Shown here: positions 1 through 9,418 of the stretch, piece by piece
How positions within the stretch are numbered: the stretch's first letter is position 1
How the letters are laid out: the number at the start of each line of letters is the position of its first letter
Program-made: the position numbers and the translations under genes
The notes under the pieces: generated by a model
Seen by the model: the letters and a program-made list of their open reading frames with translations, nothing else
What the model was told of the DNA's origin: nothing
Database searches by the model: none
Source of the DNA: Micromonospora chersina
GTDB taxonomy: Bacteria > Actinomycetota > Actinomycetes > Mycobacteriales > Micromonosporaceae
DNA: 64,000 nt
NCBI RefSeq assembly: GCF_900091475.1
Contig: NZ_FMIB01000002.1
Location: 5,704,001 to 5,768,000 of the forward strand
Reading direction: 5' to 3'

Positions 1-770
1 ATCAGCAGGGTGACCAGGTCGAACCAGGCCGGCCCGTGGCAGAGCCAGTTCCAGTCGCAGATCCAGGCCCGGCCGGCGGCGTCCAGCAGGACGTTGTCCA
101 CCCGCAGGTCGCAGTGGGCCAGGCCGGGGGCGGCGTCGGCGTAGCCAGGGAGGCGGGACTCCAGCGCGGCCAGCTCGGGCAGCGGCGCCCAGGGCGGTAG
201 CGCGGGCGCCGGTTCGCGGCCGGCGGCCACCTCGCCCCACCAGAGGATGTCGTCGCGGGCCAGGTCGGCGAGGCGCGGCAACCCGAGCGCCACGAGGTCC
301 GCGGGCGGCGCGGCGAGCGCGGCGGCCACCTCGGCGTACGCGGTGAGGGCGGCGTCCAGCTCGGCCGGCTCCCAGGGCAGCCGGGGCGTGTGCCCGTCGA
401 CAGCGGTCAGGGCGAGCGCGTACCAGCCGGCCTCGGTGAGCGCCCAGCGCGGGCGGGGGACCGGCAGGCCGGCGGGGAGCCGGGCCAGGACGGCGGCCTC
501 GTGGGCGTACCAGTCGACCAGGTGCCGCTGCTCGGCGAGGGCCGCCGCCTTCACGAAGACGGGCTCGCCGGTGGGGCCGGTGAGCACGGCGGCGAAGCCG
601 CGCGTGAAGCCCGCACCGGCCGGGCGGACCGTCACCGGGTGCCCGCCGAGCCGGGCGGCCAGCGCGTCCCGCAGCCCGGCGGGCAGCTCGGCCCAGTCCG
701 GCCGGTCGGCGGTGGCGTCGTACGGCACCGGGGGCAGCGAGATCGCGGGCACCCGCCCATGCTGCCGCAC
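1..770 (-). CDS. Aminoglycoside phosphotransferase (APH)-fold protein, partial
   Basis: The reading frame runs off the left edge, so only the N-terminal ~256 residues are visible. The minus strand encodes a kinase-like fold. A Lys in FVKAAAL is the likely ATP-contacting lysine. HCDLRVDNVLLD matches the Brenner catalytic motif (HxDxxxxN), with Cys in place of the usual Gly. ICDWNW carries the metal-binding Asp. This is the APH / choline kinase / fructosamine kinase superfamily, so it probably phosphorylates a small hydroxylated or amino substrate, which the sequence does not reveal. The start is uncertain: GTG at 770 is chosen and GTG at 752 is an alternative. It is divergent from the DUF4240 gene with a 35-nt gap. 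Nothing shows that it confers antibiotic resistance. Confidence 0.75.
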   Translation of the reverse strand, partial: MRQHGRVPAISLPPVPYDATADRPDWAELPAGLRDALAARLGGHPVTVRPAGAGFTRGFAAVLTGPTGEPVFVKAAALAEQRHLVDWYAHEAAVLARLPAGLPVPRPRWALTEAGWYALALTAVDGHTPRLPWEPAELDAALTAYAEVAAALAAPPADLVALGLPRLADLARDDILWWGEVAAGREPAPALPPWAPLPELAALESRLPGYADAAPGLAHCDLRVDNVLLDAAGRAWICDWNWLCHGPAWFDLVTLL

Positions 771-805
771 CGGGACGTCGGTGTGCTCTGCCAGACTGGC
801 CAGCC

Positions 806-1342
806 ATGAGGACCGACGAGTTCTGGCAGTTGATCGACGACGCCCGGGCCGGGGGCGGGGGAGAGCCCGCGGCGGTCGCCGCCCGGGCCGTGGCGCTGCT
901 CGCCGAGCGGGACCCGGAGGAGATCGTCGGGTACGCCCACCACCAGCAGCGGGTGCTCGCCGCGTCGTACAAGGTCGACCTCTGGGGCGCGGCCTACCTG
1001 ATCAACGGCGGCGCCTCGGACGACGGCTTCGAGTACTTCCGGGGCTGGCTGATGACCCAGGGCCGGGCGGTGTTCGCCCGGGCGGTCGCCGACCCGGACT
1101 CCCTCGCGGAGCTGCCGCAGGTCCGGTCCGCCGCGCTCAGCGGCGAGGAGTTCGAGTGCGAGGACATGCTGGCGGTGCCGTGGGAGGCGTACCGGAAGGC
1201 CACCGCGGCCGACCTGCCGGCGGACCGGGACCCGGTGCGGGCGCCGGACCTGAACGACTTCTGGGACTTCGACGACGAGGAGGAGGCGCGGCGCCGCCTG
1301 CCGAAGCTCGCCACTCTCTTCGTCGAGCCACCCGAGGAGTGA
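806..1342 (+). CDS. DUF4240 domain protein
   Basis: A 178-residue soluble protein covering a complete DUF4240 domain. It opens with MRTDEFWQLIDDAR and carries the family's central block around INGGASDDGFEYFRGWL, followed by the acidic GEEFECEDML segment. The biochemical role of the family is unknown. Related proteins are common in actinobacteria and often sit near WGR or other uncharacterised domains. There is no signal peptide or membrane segment. The tail (residues ~150-165) is strongly acidic. The gene stands alone: divergent from the phosphotransferase and about 95 nt before lepA. Confidence 0.8.
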   Translation: MRTDEFWQLIDDARAGGGGEPAAVAARAVALLAERDPEEIVGYAHHQQRVLAASYKVDLWGAAYLINGGASDDGFEYFRGWLMTQGRAVFARAVADPDSLAELPQVRSAALSGEEFECEDMLAVPWEAYRKATAADLPADRDPVRAPDLNDFWDFDDEEEARRRLPKLATLFVEPPEE

Positions 1343-1437
1343 CGGGGGAGCACCGGCGCGCCCCGGACGACGTGGGAGCATAGAGGGGGCCGGCGGCGCG
1401 CCGGCCCGCTCACGTCAGCCGACCAGAACGGACAGCT

Positions 1438-3315
<1,878 letters not shown>

Positions 3316-3327
3316 CGCGTTGACGCC

Positions 3328-3361
3328 ACGGCCGGCGCCCCCGTCGCGGGGCGCCGGCCGT
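3328..3361 (+). terminator. Terminator hairpin after lepA
   Basis: A perfect 14-bp GC stem (3328-3341 with 3348-3361) and a 6-nt loop start 12 nt after the lepA stop. There is no T tract, which is usual for actinobacterial terminators. Confidence 0.75.
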
Positions 3362-3471
3362 CCGCGTACCCGGAGATTTTTTCCTCGGCGGCGGGCCGTG
3401 CGAAACCGCTCCCACCTGCGGCCCTTCACGCCGGGCCGGGGCTGGCGCTGGGCGGGGCGGGGAGTGGGTCG

Positions 3472-3497
3472 GTTTGGTTTTTCGGCGGCTCGGGAAC
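3472..3497 (+). promoter_or_regulatory. Candidate SigB/SigF-type stress promoter, copy 1
   Basis: GTTT (3472-3475), 16 nt, then GGGAAC (3492-3497) resembles the actinobacterial general-stress promoter GTTT-N14-17-GGGTAC/T, with one deviation in the -10. The whole block recurs almost unchanged before the paralogous gene at 4121, which argues for selection on it. The sigma factor assignment is inferred. Confidence 0.5.
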
Positions 3498-3555
3498 TTA
3501 CCGGTCACGACAGGAACCACACAGACCGTGTGAAACCTCTTAGAAGGAGACAACC

Positions 3556-3837
3556 GTGACCGTCTGGGGCATCATCACCGCGCTCGTCGTTGGTCTGATC
3601 GTCGGTGCGCTGGGCCGCCTGGTCGTTCCGGGCCGCCAGAACATGCCGATGTGGCTGCACATGCTGATCGGCGTGGGCGCCGCGCTGCTGGGCACCGTCC
3701 TGGCCCGCGCCATGGGCATCGCCACCGAGACCTCCGGCATCGACTGGATGGAGCTGCTGGTCCAGGTCGTGCTCGCCGCCATCGCCGTCGCCCTGGTGGC
3801 CGGCGTGGGCCGTCGCCGCAGCGTCTCGCGCTACTGA
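3556..3837 (+). CDS. GlsB/YeaQ/YmgE-family stress membrane protein, copy 1
   Basis: A 93-residue, very hydrophobic protein of the transglycosylase-associated (Transgly_assoc, PF04226) family. It has three predicted membrane segments: residues ~4-22, ~32-50 (around MLIGVGAALLGTV) and ~63-83. Conserved glycines and the basic GRRRSVSRY tail follow the family pattern. In enterobacteria relatives are stress-induced inner-membrane proteins of unknown mechanism. The GTG start has an AGAAGGAGA ribosome site 6 nt upstream. It has its own promoter (3472) and terminator (3861) and is followed by a paralogue with the same layout. Confidence 0.85.
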   Translation: MTVWGIITALVVGLIVGALGRLVVPGRQNMPMWLHMLIGVGAALLGTVLARAMGIATETSGIDWMELLVQVVLAAIAVALVAGVGRRRSVSRY

Positions 3838-3860
3838 CGCAACACCCCTCGAAGCGCCTC

Positions 3861-3894
3861 AGCGGGCGCCCGACCGGACGGTCGGGCGCCCGCT
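3861..3894 (+). terminator. Terminator hairpin after GlsB-like copy 1
   Basis: A perfect 15-bp inverted repeat with a 4-nt GGAC loop. It is nearly identical to the hairpin at 4427-4460, so the terminator was duplicated along with the gene. Confidence 0.8.
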
Positions 3895-4031
3895 GGCGTT
3901 TGCGCCCGGCCGGTGAACGGGCATTGAACGGGGTCAGCGCGGGAAATGGCCGGCCGCTCGCCTCCCGGCGCCCGGATTCGGCCACGAAAGACCAGCTCAG
4001 AGCCCTCCGGAGCAATTCGTCACCGGAGTCG

Positions 4032-4057
4032 GTTTGGATTTTCGGCGGGTCGGGAAC
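4032..4057 (+). promoter_or_regulatory. Candidate SigB/SigF-type stress promoter, copy 2
   Basis: GTTT (4032-4035), 16 nt, then GGGAAC (4052-4057). The spacing and hexamers match the copy at 3472. The shared block 4029-4083 differs from 3469-3523 at only a few positions. Confidence 0.5.
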
Positions 4058-4120
4058 TTAGCGGTCACGACAGGAACCACACGATCCCGTGTGACTCATT
4101 CTGAGAGAAGGAGGGCGACC

Positions 4121-4405
4121 GTGGAGCTCACCGTTTGGGGCATCATCACCGCGCTCATCGTTGGTCTGATCGTCGGCGCTCTGGGCCGCCTGGTCGTCCC
4201 GGGCCGTCAGAACATGCCGATGTGGCTGCACATGCTGATCGGCGTCGGCGCCGCGCTGCTGGGCACGATCGTCGCCCGGGCGTCCGGCTTCGCCGACACG
4301 GCCGGCATCGACTGGCGGGAGCTGCTGCTGCAGGTTCTGTTCGCCGCCATCGGCGTGGCCCTGGTGGCCGGTGTGGGGCGTCGCCGCGGCGTCTCGCGCT
4401 ACTGA
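4121..4405 (+). CDS. GlsB/YeaQ/YmgE-family stress membrane protein, copy 2
   Basis: A 94-residue paralogue of the gene at 3556 with nearly the same first ~55 residues (GRLVVPGRQNMPMWLHML shared exactly). The third segment is more diverged (AGIDWRELLLQVLFAAIG). The GTG start at 4121 is chosen because GAGAAGGAGGG lies 6-16 nt upstream and the alignment with copy 1 begins there. The frame stays open further upstream, but that part crosses the duplicated promoter. It has three membrane segments and a basic GRRRGVSRY tail. The tandem arrangement suggests either dosage amplification or hetero-oligomer formation; neither can be told from sequence. Confidence 0.85.
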   Translation: MELTVWGIITALIVGLIVGALGRLVVPGRQNMPMWLHMLIGVGAALLGTIVARASGFADTAGIDWRELLLQVLFAAIGVALVAGVGRRRGVSRY

Positions 4406-4426
4406 CCTCATCCCCCTGAGCGCTCC

Positions 4427-4460
4427 AGCGGGCGCCCGACCGACCGGTCGGGCGCCCGCT
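4427..4460 (+). terminator. Terminator hairpin after GlsB-like copy 2
   Basis: A perfect 15-bp stem with a GACC loop, 21 nt after the stop codon. It is the duplicated counterpart of 3861-3894. Confidence 0.8.
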
Positions 4461-4555
4461 TCCATGTCCGCCTGAGCTGCCCGGACGGCACCCCTGCCGC
4501 CCGGGCGCACGCCTGCGATACGGTCGCCACGGCCGTCCGCCGCGAGTACCCCCTG

Positions 4556-4580
4556 TTGTAAAGGAAATTTTCCTACTAAG
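4556..4580 (+). promoter_or_regulatory. Candidate operator of the sugar ABC operon
   Basis: An unusually AT-rich patch contains AGGAAA-T-TTTCCT, a 6-bp inverted repeat, 48 nt before the lipoprotein start. Such repeats are typical of ROK- or LacI-type sugar repressor sites in actinobacteria. The cognate regulator is not encoded in the window. Confidence 0.4.
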
Positions 4581-4627
4581 GTGCGGCGGAGAAGGTTAGT
4601 GCCAACCGGCCCCGAGGGAGATATGGC

Positions 4628-5920
4628 GTGAACAGGTGGAAGCGGCTGGCTCCGGTCACCGCCATCGTGGCGTCGGCCGCGATGGTGCTGTCCGGATGCG
4701 GTGGCTCCGACGACGACGACAAGGCCGCGGACAACAGCAAGCTGACGGTCTGGATGATGGGTGAGGGCGGCGACGCCCAGACCAAGTTCCTCGACGGCGT
4801 CGAGGCGGAGTTCAAGAAGAAGCACCCCGAGACCGACGTCGTGGTGCAGTACATCCCCTGGCTCGAGGCGCCGAAGAAGTTCCAGGCCGCGCTCGCCGGC
4901 GGCGAGGGGCCGGACGTCACCGAGCTGGGCAACACCGAGACCCAGGGCTGGGCGGCGCAGGAGGCCCTCGCCGACGTCTCGGGCAAGTTCAACAGCTGGT
5001 CCGAGGGGAAGGACATCCTCCCCGACCTGGTGAAGAACGCCCAGCTCGACGGCAAGCAGTACGGCGTCCCGTGGTACGCCGGCGTCCGCGCCATCTACTA
5101 CCGCACCGACTGGTTCGCCGAGGCGGGCGTGAAGCCGCCGACGACCTGGGACGAACTGGTCACCACCGCGAAGGCCGTTCAGGCCAAGAAGCCGGGCACC
5201 TACGGCATCGCGCTGCCCGGCAACTCCGAGCTGCCGTTCTACTCCTTCCTCTGGGCCGCCGGCGCGGAGATCGCCACCAAGGACGGCGACAGCTGGAAGT
5301 CCGGCTACAACACGCCGGAGGCGCAGAAGGCGGTCAAGTTCTGGACCGACCTGGTGACCGTGCACAAGGTCGCCCCGCCGGCGGCCGCCGGCTGGAACGA
5401 GGTCGACGCCCGTACCCAGTTCGCCACCGGCAAGGCCGCCATGGCGTTCGCCGGTAGCTGGCAGGGCGGCGCGATGAAGAAGGACAACCCGGACATCGAG
5501 AAGGTGTGGGGCACGTTCCCCATCCCCGGTCCGGACGGCAAGGCCGCCCCGGCCTTCGCCGGTGGTTCCGACATCGCCCTCTGGAAGGACAGCAAGCGCC
5601 AGGACCTGGCCTGGGACTACCTGACCGTGCTGCTGAGCAAGCAGAAGGACCAGGAGTTCGCGAGCAGCCTCGGCTTCTTCCCGGTCTACAAGGACCTGGT
5701 CAGCGGCGGCAACTACGCCAACGACAAGGTGATGGCGGCGTTCGCCACCGCCATGCAGAACACCAAGCTGACCCCGCTCACCCCGAAGTGGGTGGAGGTG
5801 AGCCGGACCAAGACGGTGACCCAGGCCATGAACAGCTCCGTCATCAAGGGGCAGAAGACGGTCGAGAAGGCCACCGCCGACGCGGCCACCGAGATGGAAA
5901 GCATTCTCAACGCCAAGTGA
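4628..5920 (+). CDS. Sugar ABC transporter substrate-binding lipoprotein
   Basis: A 430-residue extracellular solute-binding protein family 1 member (maltose/oligosaccharide-binding type). The signal peptide ends in the lipobox LSGC (Cys at ~24), so it is predicted to be lipid-anchored outside the membrane. The family features are visible: KLTVWMMGEGGDA at the first strand, the PDVTELGNT hinge region, and the GGSDIALWKDS block late in the protein. It starts at GTG (4628) behind GAGGGAGAT. It overlaps the following permease gene by 4 nt, so the two are translationally coupled. The sugar cannot be read from sequence; the upstream palindrome suggests carbohydrate-responsive repression. Confidence 0.93.
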   Translation: MNRWKRLAPVTAIVASAAMVLSGCGGSDDDDKAADNSKLTVWMMGEGGDAQTKFLDGVEAEFKKKHPETDVVVQYIPWLEAPKKFQAALAGGEGPDVTELGNTETQGWAAQEALADVSGKFNSWSEGKDILPDLVKNAQLDGKQYGVPWYAGVRAIYYRTDWFAEAGVKPPTTWDELVTTAKAVQAKKPGTYGIALPGNSELPFYSFLWAAGAEIATKDGDSWKSGYNTPEAQKAVKFWTDLVTVHKVAPPAAAGWNEVDARTQFATGKAAMAFAGSWQGGAMKKDNPDIEKVWGTFPIPGPDGKAAPAFAGGSDIALWKDSKRQDLAWDYLTVLLSKQKDQEFASSLGFFPVYKDLVSGGNYANDKVMAAFATAMQNTKLTPLTPKWVEVSRTKTVTQAMNSSVIKGQKTVEKATADAATEMESILNAK

Positions 5921-6903
5921 CCACGCTGACCAAGGCCACCGGCGAAGCCGCCGCGCGGGAGACCCCCGCGCGGCGGCGCCGCCGCGTGGACCGCCTCCCG
6001 TACCTGTTGCTCCTGCCCTGCCTGGCCATCATCGGGGTGCTGCTTCTCTGGCCCCTCGGCCAGGTCGTGATGATGTCCTTCTACAAGCTGGACAGCGTCC
6101 GGCAGTTGCGGGGGGACCGCGAGTGGCCGTGGGTCGGCCTGGCCAACTACGCGCAGATCCTCGGCGACCCGTTCTTCCGTACGGTGCTGCGCAACACCGT
6201 GCTCTTCGCCGTGGCCAACGTGGTGCTCACCATGATCCTCGGCACCCTGGTCGGGCTGCTGCTCAACCGGCTCGGGAAGAAGATGGCCACCTTCGTGGCG
6301 AGCTGCGTGATGCTGGCCTGGGCCACGCCCGCGCTGACCGGCACCATCGTCTGGAAGTGGATCTTCGACGACACCAGCGGCCTGGTCACCTGGCTGTTCA
6401 ACAAGCTTCCGGACGGGCTCTCCACGGCCGTGTTCGGGCGCAGCGACTGGACCGGCTACGGCTGGTTCAACGACCCGCTGCTCTTCTTCGCCATCCTGAC
6501 CCTCGTGGTCGTCTGGCACTCGTTCCCGTTCATCGCGGTCAGCGTGCTGGCCGGCCTGAAGAGCGTGCCGAGCGAACTCCAGGAGGCGGCCCGTGTGGAC
6601 GGGGCCGGGCCGTGGCGGGTCTTCTGGTCGGTGACCTTCCCGATGCTGCGGCCGGTCTTCGGCATCCTCGTGGTGCTCTCCACGATCTGGGACTTCAAGG
6701 TCTTCACCCAGCAGTTCGTGCTGGCCGGCGGCACCCAGGACCGGTCGACCTTCATGCTCTCCATCTACTCCTACGCGGAGGCGTTCTCGCCGCCGCCCAA
6801 GTACGGCCTGGGCTCCTCGATCGCCGTCATCCTCACCCTGATCCTGCTCGTGGTGACCGGCGTGTACGTCCGTATGGTGCTCCGGCAGGAGGACGAGTCG
6901 TGA
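5917..6903 (+). CDS. Sugar ABC transporter permease, MalF/UgpA type
   Basis: A 328-residue inner-membrane subunit with about six membrane helices. The first spans ~residues 27-47 (YLLLLPCLAIIGVLLLWPLG). The EAA loop that contacts the ATPase is ELQEAARVDGAGPWRVFWSV, in the position and form of the MalF/UgpA family. Translation starts at GTG overlapping the stop of the binding protein (GTGA) and ends overlapping the next permease. The N-terminus is short and basic (RRRRRVDR), as in most Gram-positive CUT1 permeases. Confidence 0.92.
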   Translation: MTTLTKATGEAAARETPARRRRRVDRLPYLLLLPCLAIIGVLLLWPLGQVVMMSFYKLDSVRQLRGDREWPWVGLANYAQILGDPFFRTVLRNTVLFAVANVVLTMILGTLVGLLLNRLGKKMATFVASCVMLAWATPALTGTIVWKWIFDDTSGLVTWLFNKLPDGLSTAVFGRSDWTGYGWFNDPLLFFAILTLVVVWHSFPFIAVSVLAGLKSVPSELQEAARVDGAGPWRVFWSVTFPMLRPVFGILVVLSTIWDFKVFTQQFVLAGGTQDRSTFMLSIYSYAEAFSPPPKYGLGSSIAVILTLILLVVTGVYVRMVLRQEDES

Positions 6904-7730
6904 AGAAGATCGCCCTCAACGGCGCCGGGCTGCTGGTCGCGCTGTTCGCGGCCTTCCCGGTCTACTGGATGGTCGCCACCTCGCTGAAGCCCAACCGGGA
7001 GATCTTCTCGGCCACGCCGCGCCCGGTGCCCGCGAAGCCGACCCTGGAGCACTACCGGGAGATCCTCACCGGCAACCTGATCCCGGGCGTCACCTTCACC
7101 GACTTCTTCCTCAACAGCGCGCTGGTCGCGGTGGCCACCGTCGTGCTCAGCGGGCTGGTCGCGCTGCTCGCCGCGACCGCTGTGGCCCGGTTCCGCTTCA
7201 AGCTGCGCACCACCTTCCTGATCCTGCTGCTGGTGGTGCAGATGATCCCGCTGGAGGCGCTGGTCATCCCGCTGTTCCTCATGATCCAGCGGCTCGGCCT
7301 CTACAACACCCTGCCCAGCCTGATCCTGACCTACCTCGGCTTCTCGCTGCCGTTCGCGGTCTGGATGCTCCGCGGCTTCGTGGCCGCGGTGCCCAAGGAA
7401 CTGGAGGAGGCGGCGGCGATCGACGGGGCCAGCCGGGCCCAGACCTTCCGCAAGGTCCTCTTCCCGCTGGTCGCGCCCGGCCTGGTGGCCACCAGCATCT
7501 TCTCCTTCATCACCGCGTGGAACGAGCTGATCTTCGCGTTGACCTTCGTCAACGACCAGAGCAGGTACACGCTGCCGGTGGCCATGACGTTCTTCTTCGG
7601 GCGGGACGACACGGCGTGGGGCTCGGTGATGGCCGCCTCGACGCTGTTCACCCTGCCGGTGATCGTCTTCTTCCTGCTGGTCCAGCGCCGGATGGTCTCC
7701 GGCCTGGTCGCCGGCGCGGTCAAGGGCTGA
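6900..7730 (+). CDS. Sugar ABC transporter permease, MalG/UgpE type
   Basis: A 276-residue membrane subunit pairing with the preceding permease. It has six predicted helices and the EAA motif ELEEAAAIDGASRAQTFRKV. The C-terminal TLPVAMTFF and VQRRMVSGLVAGAVKG segments are typical of MalG-like proteins. The GTG start overlaps the upstream stop codon. No ATPase gene follows. In actinomycetes CUT1 importers commonly share a single MsiK-type ATPase encoded elsewhere, and that is the likely situation here. The operon ends at 7730. Confidence 0.92.
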   Translation: MKKIALNGAGLLVALFAAFPVYWMVATSLKPNREIFSATPRPVPAKPTLEHYREILTGNLIPGVTFTDFFLNSALVAVATVVLSGLVALLAATAVARFRFKLRTTFLILLLVVQMIPLEALVIPLFLMIQRLGLYNTLPSLILTYLGFSLPFAVWMLRGFVAAVPKELEEAAAIDGASRAQTFRKVLFPLVAPGLVATSIFSFITAWNELIFALTFVNDQSRYTLPVAMTFFFGRDDTAWGSVMAASTLFTLPVIVFFLLVQRRMVSGLVAGAVKG

Positions 7731-7774
7731 GGCGCGCGGGCGGAACCCGTTTCCCGGCGCCCGGCCGCGGCACC

Positions 7775-7780
7775 TAGGCT
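7775..7780 (+). promoter_or_regulatory. -10 hexamer (TAGGCT) of the MOSC gene
   Basis: TAGGCT ends 7 nt before the ATG at 7788 and no ribosome-binding sequence fits between. This implies a leaderless or near-leaderless transcript. Confidence 0.45.
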
Positions 7781-7787
7781 GACCGCC

Positions 7788-8432
7788 ATGACAGGCAGGC
7801 TGGCGGCGGTGAACCTCGGCGTGGTGACCGAGGCGGAGTGGGCGGGTGACCCGAGCGGTCGCAGCGGCATCGACAAGCGGCCCGTCGACGGCCGGGTGGA
7901 CATCCGGTTCGCCGGCGTCGCCGGCGACTTCATCGGCGAGCGGGCCCACCACGGCGGCCCCGACCAGGCGGTCTACGCGTACGCCGAGGAGGACGCCGGC
8001 TGGTGGGCCGGCGAGCTGGGCCGGGCATTGCGGCCGGGCGCCTTCGGCGAGAACCTCACCACCTGGGCGGTGGACGTCACCGGGGCGGTCATCGGCGAGC
8101 GCTGGGCCGTCGGCTCGGCGCTGCTGGAGGTGACAAAGCCCCGCACCCCGTGCACCACCTTCGCCGGGTTCTGGGGCATGCCCGACCTGATCAAGCGGTT
8201 CACCGTCCGGGGCGCGCCCGGCGCGTACCTGCGGGTGCTGCGCGAGGGCGAGGTGGGCGCCGGCGATCCCGTCGAGGTGGTCGACCGGCCGGCGCACGGC
8301 GTGACGATCGGCGAGGTGTTCCGGGCGACCACGCTGGAGCCGGACCTGCTGCCGCGCCTGCTCGACGTGCCGGAGCTGCCCGAGTCGCTGCGGGAGAAGG
8401 TCCGCCGCCGCCTCGGCGCCGCCGCCGGCTGA
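7788..8432 (+). CDS. MOSC domain protein (YiiM-like)
   Basis: A 214-residue soluble protein with a MOSC (molybdenum cofactor sulfurase C-terminal) domain. Family marks are the GDFIGERAHHGGPDQAVYAY block (~residues 45-64), the GAFGENLTTW motif, and the conserved Cys in KPRTPC (~residue 122). Standalone MOSC proteins such as YiiM bind molybdenum cofactor and take part in reductive detoxification of N-hydroxylated compounds; the substrate here is unknown. The C-terminal ~45 residues form a small helical extension. It is monocistronic and convergent with the gene at 8458. Confidence 0.88.
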   Translation: MTGRLAAVNLGVVTEAEWAGDPSGRSGIDKRPVDGRVDIRFAGVAGDFIGERAHHGGPDQAVYAYAEEDAGWWAGELGRALRPGAFGENLTTWAVDVTGAVIGERWAVGSALLEVTKPRTPCTTFAGFWGMPDLIKRFTVRGAPGAYLRVLREGEVGAGDPVEVVDRPAHGVTIGEVFRATTLEPDLLPRLLDVPELPESLREKVRRRLGAAAG

Positions 8433-8435
8433 CCG

Positions 8436-8457
8436 CCCGGCCCGCAGCGAGGCCGGG
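8436..8457. terminator. Short bidirectional terminator hairpin
   Basis: A 7-bp CCCGGCC/GGCCGGG stem with an 8-nt loop occupies the 25-nt gap between the convergent stops at 8432 and 8458. Confidence 0.45.
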
Positions 8458-9390
8458 TCAGGCCGCGGCGAAGACCTCGGCCAGCACCTGGGTGGCCGGG
8501 TCGCCCTTCACCTTGGCCCAGGTGCCCTGCTCGGCCGTCCACTCCAGCTCGCCGAAGCGGACCCGCTTCACCCCGTGGTCGTCGGCGTGCGAGACCAGCC
8601 AGTGGGCGTACCGCCAGCCGTTGCGGCTGTCGACGGCCGGCACGGTGAGCCCGGTCAGGTCGGTGGCCGAGTTCAGCTCCGGCAGGCCCCAGTCCAGGGC
8701 CAGGCTCTGGAGGAGGGCGGTGGCGGCGGCCGGGCCCCGCATCGTCGGCGTCGGGCCGACCGTGCAGGCCACCGCGCCGGTGGCGTCGCCGAGCAGGGCG
8801 CGGGTGAGCACCTGCGACTCGTCCGCCCACTTCTCGTACGCCTCGGGGTAGGCCGACCGCTGCACCCGCTGGGCGGCCTCGGTGACCCGCAGCTTCTCCC
8901 AGCCCTTGACCTTCTTCAACGCGGCGTAGAACTTCTTCGCGGCGTAGCGCGGGTCGCGGATCTCCTCCGGCGTGCCCCATCCCTGGCTCGGGCGCTGCTG
9001 GAACAGGCCGAGCGAGTCCCGGTCACCGTGCGCAATGTTGCGCAGGTGCGACTCCTGGTACGCCGTCGCCAGCGCCACCACCACGGCCCGCTCGGGCATG
9101 TCCCGCTGCACGCCGATCGCCGCGATGGTGGCCGCGTTGGCCATCTGCTCGGCGCTGAGCACGACCTCCCCGTCGGCCTGGACGGTGCAGGTCCGGCTGG
9201 CCAGCGGCAGCCGCAGGTGGTGCCCGAACTGCTTCGTGACGAACCAGACGCCGAGCAGGGCCAGCACGGCCACCACCACACCCGATGCCACGATCGCCCC
9301 ACGCGTCCGCACCCGCACCCCCAGTCCCGACAGCCCGCCCAGCGTACGTCGCCCACTCCAGTCTCCGGGTCGGCCGACCGGACGCCTCAC
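8458..9390 (-). CDS. Membrane-anchored lysozyme/transglycosylase-like protein
   Basis: Up to 310 residues. A basic N-terminus is followed by one membrane anchor (residues ~33-55, IVASGVVVAVLALLGVW), with the rest predicted outside the cell. The segment AYQESHLRNIAHGDRDSLGLFQQRPSQGWG resembles the catalytic-Glu region of lytic transglycosylases (ES...GLFQ). The following YAAKKFYAAL helix also fits a lysozyme-like fold. Homologues in actinomycetes are mostly annotated as hypothetical, so the enzymatic claim is inference. The start is uncertain because the first ~30 residues may lie upstream of the true start. It is convergent with the MOSC gene and stands alone. Confidence 0.7.
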   Translation of the reverse strand: MRRPVGRPGDWSGRRTLGGLSGLGVRVRTRGAIVASGVVVAVLALLGVWFVTKQFGHHLRLPLASRTCTVQADGEVVLSAEQMANAATIAAIGVQRDMPERAVVVALATAYQESHLRNIAHGDRDSLGLFQQRPSQGWGTPEEIRDPRYAAKKFYAALKKVKGWEKLRVTEAAQRVQRSAYPEAYEKWADESQVLTRALLGDATGAVACTVGPTPTMRGPAAATALLQSLALDWGLPELNSATDLTGLTVPAVDSRNGWRYAHWLVSHADDHGVKRVRFGELEWTAEQGTWAKVKGDPATQVLAEVFAAA

Positions 9391-9418
9391 GGTCCGTAGC
9401 CGACCCGTGCCTCCGGCC

